Source of the DNA: Undaria pinnatifida
Taxonomy: Eukaryota; Sar; Phaeophyceae; Laminariales; Alariaceae
Length of the DNA: 64,000 nt
NCBI GenBank assembly: GCA_012845835.1
Contig: JABAKD010000016.1
Coordinates: 13,939,020-14,003,019 of the forward strand
Direction of reading: 5' to 3'
The notes under the pieces are model-generated. The model saw only the letters and a program-made list of their open reading frames with translations, ran no database searches and was not told the origin of the DNA. The position numbers and the translations under genes are program-made. Position 1 is the stretch's first letter; each line of letters starts with the position of its first letter. This document shows, piece by piece, positions 1 to 12,900 of this stretch.

Positions 1-817
1 TGGCTCGTATCATAGCTGAAACGCGGACCCTGGCAGGGTAGAAGACCCAGTGAGAAAACGTGCAATCTTTTTTCGACGGGCTATAACGCGGCTTCATAAC
101 ATTGGGGGTACCGTGCCTTCCACAGAGTGCAGCGGGGAGCTTCCGACAGCTTGACCCCCGCTCATATTATTCTCTCGGCTCTTCAATCGCAGCTAGTACA
201 GGGTAGCTACGCCACATCATCGAATTTATAGCACCCGGTCGCCGGGGCACCGTATCAGATGCTCCACCTTGAGGCATCACCTATTATAGACTATTCCCGA
301 CTCCCGACCAACTGTGAGAGGCTTGACGTCGCGCATACTACGTCCATGAGCCACCTGCAGCTGTGGCCTCGTGTCATGGCCTATCTATAGCTTACCCATC
401 TACGTATGTATCGCACTCCATCACACCAATACGAAGATTAGGTGTTGAAGACGGCGCTTGTTGATGTACTGCCCACGGCTATCTACGAAAGTCCTTTGCT
501 TGCGATACCGCTGCCATCATGTCGGCAACCCTTGCTCTTTCATATGATACATTAACCTGAGGAGGCGTACGAAGCATACGACATACGGCAGTGCCGGCCA
601 TTTGATAGCAAACCGAGATGCTGACTCAGACTAGGTTCATTTTTTCAGAACGAGTTTGTTCAACATTAATGCTAATACAACCGCTCCCGAATCTCTGATT
701 TTCCCGGAAAACTCAGACGTATTTTCTTGTGGGGTTATTTCTTAAGAGAGGACCGATAGCCGACAGTGTATGATGCACGCATCTCTCAAAGCACCCGTAC
801 ACTTCCCATGGCATCAG
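1..817. other. No gene recognised; upstream/intronic sequence
   Basis: I see no coding exon, RNA gene or repeat array here. The first exon of the downstream EF-hand gene opens at 818 behind a cag acceptor and starts in the middle of a domain. This stretch is therefore most likely the end of an intron of that gene. An ATG at 770 is in frame with the exon, but the sequence between 770 and 817 does not look like a helix leading into the domain. Confidence 0.5.
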
Positions 818-996
818 GTGGATGTATCTGCGATGGGATCGCTGAGGCGACACGATTTCTTCCTTGCCCTCGACCGAGCGGGGGTGTCTCTTCCGATGGA
901 AGACACGGACAATCTCTTTCGCGCACTGGCATCGGCCAATAGAGGTCGAGGTTGCGACATCGAGATGTTCGCGCATCTCGTCAATTTCTGGGCCAG
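818..996 (+). CDS. EF-hand gene exon 1 (first visible)
   Basis: Bounded by cag|gtg and gccag|gtagga, phase 0 to 2. It encodes a degenerate EF-hand loop (VDVSAMGSL) with helix DFFLALDRAGVSLP, then a second helix ending in FAHLVNFW. It begins inside a domain, so an upstream exon must exist beyond the window or have been missed. Confidence 0.65.
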
Positions 997-3900
997 GTAG
1001 GAGTGTACTATCCTCAACTGTGTGTTCGTTCCATCAGACACGGGTATTTGGTATTCGCTGCACAAAGCTTGCCATGCTGCAGGACACATTGCTGTGGGGT
1101 AAGACTGAGAAACGCTGAACGCGCAGCGTGAACAACGTTTTACTTCCGGAGTTGTACTTCGGACGAAACGGCGTAACTTTTCCTTTAGCCCTTGTGCTCC
1201 TTTCTGACTGCCTGGCGTACGTAGCACGTTTATCTTTGGCGTCGTGAACAACACGCCATCCCCTTCCAATCCCCTCCCTATCTCCCTCCCGGCAGAAACA
1301 ATAGAAGCAAGACACCCGTTACCCTAGCATTAAGCGGGCACCAACTCCCCAGCGAGCGGACGCCCTCCCACATTTCTCAGACTGAACACGCATTGCCCGC
1401 TTTGAAGGCTCCGGGGAGCGACAGCTTCGATGCAGCCTGTAGAACCAGCCACGAGGCGGCTCTACGCGACTTGACCGCGGGCGAGGGGGACATCTCTGAT
1501 GGCGGTGGGAGTGGCAATGACAGAGAAAACGGCAACAACGGTTCGCCGAACGGCCGGTTTAGCCCTACCCTTGATGGTCGTAGTGATGGTCGCTGTGCCA
1601 CGCCTGAGGCGGAATGCGGTGCGGCCGTTGCGGGCAGGAGGAACTCCTTCGCGGTAACAATTAACGATATCTTCAACAGTTCACCTGCTAGAGACGGACG
1701 GACTTACGCCCCGCGACATGACCGTGTCGACGCGCCCGAATTTGCGCCGGCCGCTGGTCATTCGTTGGGGACGCCGACGGAGTTGCCGTGGGAACATGGG
1801 CAGGGAGGTGCCGGCGATGGTCGGGTAAATGGTCGGGACGATGCTTGGTGCAATGCCGGGGGCGATGCTCGGGGCGATGCTCGGGGCAATGCTCAGGGCA
1901 ATGCGCGGTCTTCGGCAGCGAGGGCGCTCGTTCTGGATGCAGGTGTCGCGCGTGCAGAGGAGGCGAAAGCCCCCGACGAGGCATACATGCATTCCTTGGG
2001 CTACGGGAATCTCGGCTCCTTGCTGCCCATCTTGCTCGACCGTCGGGCAGCCTTAGAAGTGAGCGACTGGCGTTAAGCGCTGCTCATTCTGGTTAGGGAA
2101 GTTTCGCGCGCGTATCGTAAGGTTGGACGGCGCTCATATCGTAAAGCTGCTATCATACAAAGGATTTGTCGGTTGTGTACAAAGCACTATCGACTACCTG
2201 GTAGATCACTTAGTCACAGTGACTAAGGCGTCTGTGACTAATGACTAAGTGGTCTAGTGTGTAGTGCTATAAAACCAACACTATAATAACCAGCAAAATA
2301 ATGTGGGATAACCAACACTATATAACCAGCAAGACGTTTGAGCCAAAAAATGTAGGATCAACGGGGCTCCTCAAGCTACCCGATATCGCTGGAAATTCAT
2401 TGGTTACGTATAATATTTTTCCTGCTACATAACTACCTAACATATACTTCGAAGTAGTACCTAATACTAATCATATACCTGGTACCAGGTAGTACCTAAT
2501 ACTACCTGATATAAAGTACTGGTACCTAATATTACCTACAGCAGTAGTATGTGGTATCTAATACTACCTACTGCTGTAGTACTACCTAATACATACTTCA
2601 AATCAGTACCTACTGTGATACTACCGAATACAAAATGCATACTACAATCTAGTATACAGTACCTACTGTTGTAGTACTACCTAATACTCCGGAGTACTAT
2701 GTAATACTATGTAATACTACCATGCGACTGTTCATCGGGTTTCCCTATATTTTTTTTTCAACATATGATTGGAAGTAGCTATTTAGTGTGTGTTTGAATA
2801 AAAAGATTCTCAAATGAAGAGCCTCAGAAAATGATGTACTACTCATATCTGCGCTACCCCCGATTAGAGGTAATCACGCCTACTTAACCCGTCGCGCCCG
2901 TCGGGATGGTCAGGTCAGGTACGTGTGTCGTGACCCCTGTACAGCCATTTCGCAAGCGGCGATCTATGGTCCTCTCACTGACAATTTATGGCGCACGTTT
3001 GTTTTCGATCTCACTTGCAACTTGCGACACACTTTTTGTGGCTACAACTGGTAGCCTCTTCGTATACACGACGGTCCAACCTATGGTGCATTTTATGTAG
3101 CACACTGGGGACAGCACGGCTGCCCATGTCGTTGGCGCTGCATTAAAGTTGTTAATAATGGGCTTCCGTCGACTTCGTTTTGCGTTCAGGCATCTCTGGA
3201 AAGGCTGGATCGAGGCGGTACTGGGAGAGTGAGGCCCGGCGACTTCATGGCGGCTGTCCGTCAGGTATGCCTTGGATCAACGTGTTCACTTCGTATGCAT
3301 TTTTTCTCCGTGAATCCCTTGGGGACTTGAGACGGAAACGTGTCGAGGCTAAATGGCTTGATTACACCATCGGCCACACGAAGCAGCCCAGGCCAAAGGA
3401 GTAGGGAATGTATCCGAAGTGAAGCATGCCAGAAGCTACACGACACGCGCACAGCATGGCATGCTGACATTAGTGCGGGCTGCAGGCTCTTCCCAAACGG
3501 TTGATTAAGGCCACACTTGTCATTTTTATGGTCTTTATACATGGATCTCAAACGGACTACTCGAAGCGCATATGCCAACGCAGCAGATCTAGCAGATCGA
3601 TGGGATGGAGGACGAGCGTTTCCCGCGTAGCCCTTGCTCGTTACCGGCGAGGAGCACTTGAAACTCACGTCTACGCACCAAGGGCTGACAGTGTAGACGT
3701 ACGAAGTCGGCGTTGTGTGACGTTCCTGGTAATATCAAGCGACCCGCTGGCATCTCGACAGAAATTTTGCTGTCCACTCTGTTTTAGTACGTTGTTGTCG
3801 TATCACGCGCAAGACAGCACACCCTTGTATGACCCTCTGACGAATTTCCGACTTGATTTCCTCGACAACGGGGAGGGTGCAAACGCGGAGCGACGTGCCA

Positions 3901-6900
3901 ATGGAAACATCTCGATGCCTTAAGCCTTTGCAAAGCCGCCATTGTCGTCGCGTGCGCACCCCTAGGTTGACACATGCTACAGTAGTTGAAGTTTCATCGA
4001 TTGTTTTTTGGGCTCTTAACATGATAAGATGATGAGGAGCTCTATACCTCATCGAAAAAGTTATTAATTAACAGCGTAGGGCAAACTGAAAGTGCGACCC
4101 GACGAACGAAGCCGTGGTGCACGGTGTGAAGGATACGGTACGTAGATACCGTCAATCTCTTATCACAAATGCCAACCATGAAGACGCGTTAACAAACGCC
4201 CGGTCTATGAGACCTGCCGTCACTAATGGCTCTTCATAATGGTCGACGTTCGGCAATATCAAACCCAAACGCAACCGGGAGCCCAGCGTCCTATACGAGA
4301 ACGACCCAAGTTCCTCAGATCACTCTATACAATTTCCCTTCGCTTAACGCGAGATATCATAGGTTTGTGAAGGCGCCTCCTTGCCACTTGCACGAAAAAA
4401 CAAGCGATTCTTGGCCTCGGCCAACACCCGTCCAACACCAAGGCAAGGCCGGCACCACCGAAGGAGGCACCTTCGTAGTGGCCCTGGGTATACAAAACAA
4501 TCGTTGTCGCTAAACGAGACTTGAAATTACGACGATTTCGGCTGAAGGAGTCCCGTAATTCTAAAAAAATGCTTGGACCTAAAATGGTATACCTTGATAC
4601 CTCTATGTCGTAGCACGCGTCGCCTTCGATTCACTCGCCTCGGAAATGTATCACAGAGGGTGTGAGTGTGTTATCTTGGGCGTTACACGGATTCTCTGTA
4701 CTGGTAGGAGTGAACGTCAACTGTTCGGTTCTGCCGCGCTCCCATTGCTCTGGGATCGCTTCGATTGCGCTGGCTCGGTGCACCACCATTTGAGTCGCAC
4801 TAAAATGGTGTTTTCTGCTGCCCTCGCCAAAGACGAACACGCTCCTTCAAGAATAAACTCCATGAGCTATCATACCACACCGCACACAAACTTTACGCAA
4901 ACCTGGTTCCAACCAACAACCTCCGTACCGTGTGGCCAGTCCTCAATCCAACGATTTTCAATCCTATCCAATCAAACACCGCTGCTAGCACTTCAATTGT
5001 TTATTGTCGGCCTAGCCTGCAATTGTTAATTGTTGGCCTAGCCAGCTAGGTCTTGATCCCGTGCAACGCCACCCAATCAAACACCGCAGCAAATTACCGT
5101 ATTTTTTTTACTTCCGACGTAGCTATTAATAGCTATTACTTGACCCCACCCATGCAACGCGACCACTGCATGTGCCGCGCTGCTGGTGGAAAATATGCCC
5201 AAACAGGTTGGAATAGCTCTCTCGGTGGTGCAAGAGGGTAATATGATGGACCTGCTCGAGCGCATGGGTGCCCTTACGGTGGGAGAAGAAGGTTCTGACT
5301 GGGTCAATGCTAAGGCAGGAGTGGCTGCGATAGCTCTCGCGGGGGAGAAGGCGGGGGGAAGAAGCTTTCAGGCCCAGGAAAAGGTACGGGGTAGCACCCA
5401 TTTTTTACTTTTTTGGGCAGGCAAATCGATTTCGACATCTGGCCGCCTCCTTTTCGTGTCCTGTTCTTGCGATGAGGGCGCGGAATGCATACACCGTTTC
5501 TTTGGCTGGACGTTCGCGTGGAACAGATCCTTTCGAGGGCGGATGTTTTCTCTCTCCCTTCGGACCGGTTTGTGTTCCGTGTAGGATGCTGAGTAGGTTG
5601 TGGGGGGACAGGTCGGGACGACTTTATACCAACGCACTCACGACTGAAGAAGTCGGAGGATAGATGCACATGATATACTGAGAGAAGGAAGGGGGAAGCG
5701 TAGGTAACTCTTGAGGCATGGATATCTGCTAGAGTAAACATGCCTGTTGTTCCGTCCTAATCCCCCGCATCGTCACACAATTATCTCGAACGTCGAGGAC
5801 ACACTCAACAGCCCCCCCCCTACTAGATGAATGAGATCATAAAACATCCTCCGCAATATCACAGTGTCTCGGACCCCAACATCACCAATAACCCGACGAC
5901 CCCACCCCTTCCCCCCGAGGCGACTCGCCTAACACTTCAAATAGCATCGCGCTTAGTCCACACGACGTCTGCCAGGTGGGTGAAAACCGTTCTTGCTCCG
6001 TACCGGCACTGTCGGGATGCGAGGGTCCATGGTCTGACAGACTACGGCTATGCATGAAATGAGTACACCCCCCCCCCCTCCCACCCTCGCGTCCTTCACC
6101 GCCTTCCTCTCCAGCCCCGCTCGTTTCTGGAGGAAGGTACCCGGCTCCTCGATGCCGTGTCCGATCACTACGCGGATGTTCACCTCTCTCTCCTGCCTTC
6201 TTTCATCCTGCTGGGCCCAAACGCACTGCGGGAGCGTCGGTCCGCTGCGGATGACGGCGCGGGCAACGTGTTCGTTACGGCAGGGTCGCTTAGGAAGGCG
6301 CTAAGGCATGCCGGGGTTCTGCTGGGAGATACGGACGACCGGGTTGTAAGTTGTCAACGTTGGTGTTTTTTTGTCGCCTGTTCTTTTGATTCTGTTCTTT
6401 TGATTCTGCTGGGAGACGCCAACGACCGGGTTGTAAGTTGGTATATATCCGCTTGCGAGTTATTTTGCTTGTTCGTTTGTATTTTGTAGGGCTGGGCACC
6501 TGGAACAGCGTGTAGTAGCAATATATAGCTATACTTGCAGTACCTACTATACGATAGCTATTGGTCATTGCACCTGCCAGTAGAGCACCTGGAACAGCAA
6601 TTGTTAATAATGGTAGTACATCGTAGCTTTACTTGCCGTAGCTATTTTGCGATAGCTATCTGATGTGATCATTAAGCCTGCCAGTATATTTACTTTCTTA
6701 CGAGTTGATTTGATTATTCGTTTGCACTTTGTAGGGCTGGGCTCTGGCATAGTTGTCGCCGTCCCGGATGGAGTAGTACTACAGTAGGTAAACAGTAGGT
6801 GAATCTCGTCCCTAGTATTACCAACGTCAAGGTCGTGGGTTCAAGACTCACCGAGTTTATACTCGTGCTCATAGAGACTTTTTCATGCGTAAAGTTGACG

Positions 6901-9900
6901 TGCGGAAAACATAAGAGCATGTGTTAGCAAAAGTCGACGAAAATTGGCGCTCATAAAGCTTGAAAGGTGGGAATACTGAACCCTATGCGCGATGTAAATG
7001 AAAGCATGTACCGGGGGGGGGAAGGGGATGGAGGGGAGACACTTGAGACCACGGCTTGTCGAGAAGGTCGTTCAGGGTAAAACCTCTTACGGGTTGAGCT
7101 GGAGAGTAAAAATGGTTACTAAAAAGTAAATAAACCAATAGCATGCGCTGGCAGCAGCTTATGCTGACAGATAGTTATATATTGGTGATTGAGCCTGACA
7201 GTAGATGCTGCCAGTATATGTGGTGTTCCTCGTTGCTCGCGTGGAACACTCTTGATGCACTCAAGGGCACGCTGATTGATGTCGACGACATGCAGTATGA
7301 TAAGTAGTGATTAAGGCTGCCAGTGCCCAGCCCTACAGTAGTTTTGTGTTCAGATCAGACACTTGTCTTTTTGTCGTTGATGCTAGACGCGTGGAACGCC
7401 GCGTGGATCGCCCAAAAGCAAGGTATCCGCACAGGGCAACGCCTTATGCCCTTCAGAACTGTGCCCACACTGTTTTTGACAGGCTACTTAGAATTAGTGT
7501 GGGCCAATGTTTGTAGTGGTAAAGGGCTAACATTTTGTCTACATGTGTTGAAGCTCATTGGCTTAGGTTGGATCGCATTTGACTGAGGTTGCACCGCATT
7601 TGGTTCACGTTGCAGCGCATTTGTTACACCGACAGCCCAGCACAGGGCAACACCTTAGCCCCTTCAGGACAGCACCCACAGTCTTGGGGACAAGCTACTT
7701 GGAACTAGTGTGGGCTAATGTTTGTAGTGATAAAGGGTAAACGTATTGTTTACATGTGTTGAAACCTATCGGCTCAAGTTGCTCCGCATTCGAATGAGGT
7801 TGCAGCGCATTTTATAACTAATTTTCAAGGACGTCAGCCGTGAGTGTGACGAATTTCAGGTCAATACTCATCTTTGCAAGCTGCGTTGTTGGTACTCGTA
7901 ATATACTATATGAGTGAGTTTTTATTGTTACACCAACAGTCCCGCACAGGGCAGCGCTTTAGCCCTTTCAGAACTGCACCCACAGTTTTGGGGACAGGCT
8001 TCTTGGAACTAGTGTGGGCTAGCGCTTGTATTAGAAAAAAGGTTAACGCATTGTCTACATGTGTTGAAGCCCATTGGCTTAGGTTGCACCGCATTTGGTT
8101 CAGGTTGAAGCGCGTTCGTTACACCGACAGTCCCGCACAGGGCAACGACTTGAGCGGCAACTTTAACAAACATCCTTAATAGCGACTGCGGGGACGCGAA
8201 CGCTACACCGTTTTGTTCGCGATCGCCTTATGTATTATTGAGCGTCTGGCGGTGACATCACCTGTTCGGCAAGATGAAACCGCTGCTCGCACTCTTTTTA
8301 CCACACTATCACTTGTTCGGCGAGGCGAAACCGCTGTTCATGCTTTCTTGGTTGTTGCACTTTCCGCCAGCTGTGGCGGCTACCCTTACGCAGAGCGCAG
8401 GTGCATAATCGCAATTTTAGCCAAGGTTTCCAGTAGCGACGTCGAGGCCGTGAGATCTCTACGTTCTTGTATTTCGACCGCTGAATTTTTGAGCAGCCAG
8501 ACGATCACCTTTTCGGCGAGTTGAAACCGCTGTTTGTGTTTCTTTAATCACTTCATCACTTGTTCGTCAACATGAAACTGCTGCTCGTGTGTTTTTGCTC
8601 TTTGCCATACCCTCCGCCAGCTTTGGCGGCTACTCTTACGCAGGGCGCAGGTAGTCCATGGGCGCGACAAGCGTAATGACAACGAGCACGCGCGCAGAGA
8701 AGATACCAGTCGCTTTCTGGAACGTGGCATTATCCCTCTTCCTTTGCTGGACGACGTAATGGGTTTCAATGCAGATGAGGCGTTGCGCATCCGGCGCCAG
8801 CTGCAGCAAAAAGAAGCGGTGAGAGACCGGTCACACATCGGACATATCAAGATCTAGATCATGACAGATCATAACAGATCATCTAGATCCTATATCTGTC
8901 GATATCATGTATTGTGCAGGATCTATGCAGTAGATATTCGACCCAGGACATACGTGCAATGAAATGAACAGATCATGCAGAGCATACGACTCCCACCCAG
9001 AGACAGGGTTTATAGGCCATGCAGATCGCATAGACCAGGGAAATATCTGCCCTGAAGGACAGAAATTATTAAATTGGATCTGGTCTGTCCGATGTGTGGT
9101 AACCTTGCCTCGTATGCTCCGCTTTTTTACGTGACATGTGCGGCAGCGGCTCTATCTGTCTATGTTTCGCCATGGACTCGCGTTGAGGAGTCGCTGGCTT
9201 TTCCGGTCGCGCCTGTCTAACCTAAGTGTGAATTTTTCGGTGTGCGGTGTTTTCTCCGCCTCGTAGTTTGTGGCCACAGAGCGTGTACCGTATATCCTAC
9301 GCACACAGGATGTACTGGATGTCCATCGGCAGAGATAAATTATTAAATTGTGACAAATTCTGTGGGATGAAGAATCAGCACGCACACCAGATGTGTTGGA
9401 TGTTGAGGAGTAGAAGTAATGACTTGCCGTATGCCTGGTATGATGCAAATTAGCACCCCTCCTAGGATGAAATTCCGAGCCGATTTTCTTTACAACAAAG
9501 GGGGCACACATGAACGAACATGGCGGCTTTGGGTAGAGCTCGATGGCAAGATTTCGTCTAAAATGTCGGCTTTGGAAATAGCTCGATGGAAAAATCTCGT
9601 CTACATATTTTCATAAACACGTCGCTTGGCGTTTGCACTCTCGCCGTCGGAGACAAAATCTGATAGGAAATTCGTCCTGTTAATATCGTGTTGTACGGCA
9701 ATGCCGAGAACACACACACACTTGATTTGCTGTTCATGTTAGATGTTGTGATGGAAGAATGCTGTATACCGATTGGTGGAAAGTTTGAAACGAATACATG
9801 CCTGCTTCTTCGCAGAACCATCAGCATGGCTTTTTGACGGACGGCACCACACTCTGCCTGTCTTTGTCGCCGTTGTCGTAACAAACGCAGCCGTCGCCAA

Positions 9901-12900
9901 CTCTCATCCATTTTATCGACGATTTTATTTATTCAATATTAGTTCTACTTTTTCCTCTTAGAGATCCGGGTAACCCATTTTTCGCCCAATACGCTTTTAT
10001 TCGTGTAACGGTTTTTGCCCCATCTATGCCACGTGCTTGACCTCGCCCTCCCCACGATTTGTCCTGCTGCCTTGCTTCTATGATACAGCGCCCGGCGACG
10101 TCGGTGTCGGCGCCCTATCGGGACCACCTAGGACCGTGGGCGGCTCCTATCGCGCAGAGCAACGTTCAGCATGGAGGGGGCGACGTCGACGACGCCCCGC
10201 TACTACTTCAGAAAGCTAGGCGGGTGTTCTATAGTCCGTCCACGCTTGTGGTAGCCACGTTGTGTTATTGCCTTAAGGCCGCCTCTTTCGTCCCCCTCTG
10301 TTTTACGTACGTAGGTGTCTACGTTCTCGCCCTCTCTTCGAAATAGTCTACCAGCCTCATCCCTTCCGCCACCCCCACCAGTTGGCACTAGCCACGGGCT
10401 GCAAATGATTGGTTGACGGCACTGTCGTACTTGACGGATAGCCGTCAAGGACCTCCCAACACTAAATTTAATATATTAAGTCTAAAAAGGCCTTGACGGG
10501 TCAAACCTAGACCGTCAGCAGACATCTTCGACGGAAATTATCTCGCATCTTCCTGACCTCCCGCTTCGCCCTGGACAATTGCCCGCGCGTTTTTACGCAC
10601 GTGTTGCAGGCTACGCGTGGAGGGCCTCGGTGACACGGTTGCCGAGCGTTCACAGGCTCTTGTAGCGTACTTGCCAAAGCTTGGCCCCACCGGAGAGCGG
10701 CAAACACTACCCCGGCGTGAGTTGACACGCCTCTTGCAAGAACTGAGGGTGGGCGTCAGGTAAGATGATGTCACATGTCACCCTTTTCCAGATTATCTAC
10801 ATGTGTTGAAACTCATTATTGGCAGAGGGTTGCACCTCATTGTCTCAGGCTGCGCCGCATTTGGCTCTGGTTGAGCCGCATTTGGATCAGGTTGCACCGC
10901 CTCTGGCTCAGGTTACACCGCATATTGCTCGGGCTACACCGCATTTGGCTCACGTTACACCACCTTTGGCTCAGGTTACACCGCATTTGGTTCATGTTGC
11001 ACCGCATTGTCTCGGGTTGCGCCGTATTGTCTCGGGTTGCGCCGCATTTGATTGTATAACGTACCCACCGAGATATTTACGACGACAGTACAGAGTTCTT
11101 GGTCGGATATCATGCAGACGACTGTTCTACCAGGGTGTTTGTGAGATACCGAAATTGGTTGGGTAGGGACACATGTGAAATCAACGAGCATCATAACCCA
11201 AGGCCAACCCAACCCAAGAAATACTAGCATTCGGTAGGGTTGTGGGTGTAAAGGGCTCACATGGCCCTTCTAGCCTAATTCTGCATGGGTTGGGTTGGCG
11301 AGCTACAGAACCATTGCTAATGCGTCAGCCGCGAGTTCGACCGGTTGAGTGGTCGATACCCAGCTTTGGAAGCTGCATGATACGTCGGTTTTTAGCATAA
11401 AAGTTCCAACGTTGTCCGTCGTCGCCTCCTCCCTCCCCCGCTATTTTCACCCTCTGTCATGTAAGGTCTGGCGAGCTACAGAACGTACGGTACCATATGG
11501 ACAGCAAGCAAAAAATAGTATTGCTATTTGTAGCTCGAACCGTTCACATTACGGCATCGTGTTTACCACGCCAACCCAACAACCGTCTCCTGATGATTTA
11601 TTGCAACACTTCATTTTTTTCTGCCCGTGGTCGCCTCCTCCGCCTCCCGTTCCATTTCACCCCCCGTTAGGTCTGGCGAGCTACAGAACCTATGGTACCA
11701 CATGGACAGGAACAAAGTTTCCCGCGAGGGTTTTCGCAGCATCTTACTGGAGGCAAAGGATAGCGTCCACGTCACCTTTCCGGCACCCCCTTGCCCCTGC
11801 CCCACGGGGCCAGTTACCCCCAACTCTCACGTGTCGTATTCTGGCGATAGTACTCCTGTGGGAGGCGTGTCTGTGTCGGGTGCCAGGCTGCAACGCGTGC
11901 TGAACCAAGCCGCTTATAAGGAGAATATGCGGCGAGCGGCGGGGAGCGCCTTGACGTACGGCGTTCCAGAGATAAAAGGCAAGGAGGGGGGGAGGGAGAA
12001 CGGGAGGGGGGTGAAGGGGGTCATGCATGGCCGTTCCATAGCCCCCCGCATTCCTGCAGTGCTGGGACGGAACACTTTGGGTTTTCACCGACCAGGCGGA
12101 CATTTAGCGGGGCCTTTCATTTGTTGCATGCCTTAATCATTTGACCGTTGACCACTCACCCCTTTCGAGACGGAACACAAAGGAGGGGATGGGTAGCCTG
12201 TTTTTTTTTCATGTTTTTGCTTGCAGAGATGTTTGATCGGATAAGCGGCACGAACATTTTAGCGGCTGAAGTTGATGTGTTGGAGCCGTTTTGTCATTTT
12301 CCTCCCTGTCGCATCCAAGTCTTGTTCTAGTAGGTCGAGCATGAGGCGATGTCGTTGTGCCAACACTTCTTCAAACGATGTGTTCACGTTGTGGAATGCG
12401 TTTCTACTCTGCAAGTTCAAACAATAGCGTGTGAGTGAACGTTGACTAACGTAAACGCCATCCACCTATATAGGTTATAACGGTAGAAAAGGGGGCCAAT
12501 TTATTTATCCGTCAATGCCCGTAGCAATCCATCCACCCCACTCCTTTTTTTGTTCACCGTCGCGTGCTCATAGCCATCCACCGCACACATGGGTTTCATC
12601 ACGGTGACCGAGCGCTCTCCTGAATTTCTCCCACTCTCTTCGTTGATTCACAGAATCGGGAAAGGCCTTAGCCTCGTCCCCTTCCCGTCCTTCTTCCAAA
12701 GACTCCCTACCGGTGCTTCTTGAGAGGGCTGTAAAGAGGGTAAGGGACTTGGACAACGGCCAGGCGGCGGTGTTTGCCCTTGTTCCGGACATGGGACGAG
12801 CTAAAGAAGGCATGCGCATCACCAGGGGGGGTATTCAGCGCGTGCTGCATGGCCTTGGTGAGACAGAGCGTGCATCTGAAACGTTTTGGTACCTTTACGG

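Noticed and set aside
3501-3923. 140-codon frame on the + strand
   Set aside because: It lies in the intron between exons 3 and 4, shows no domain, and has antisense frames equally open.
6050-6304. Alternative + frame reading LASFTAFLSSPARFWRK
   Set aside because: It looked like an EF-hand helix, but it begins inside a C-rich pyrimidine tract with no acceptor. The other frame gives exon 5 with matching phase on both sides.
10810-11060. Possible CRISPR-like array
   Set aside because: Units are contiguous and degenerate without unique spacers, and the genome is eukaryotic.
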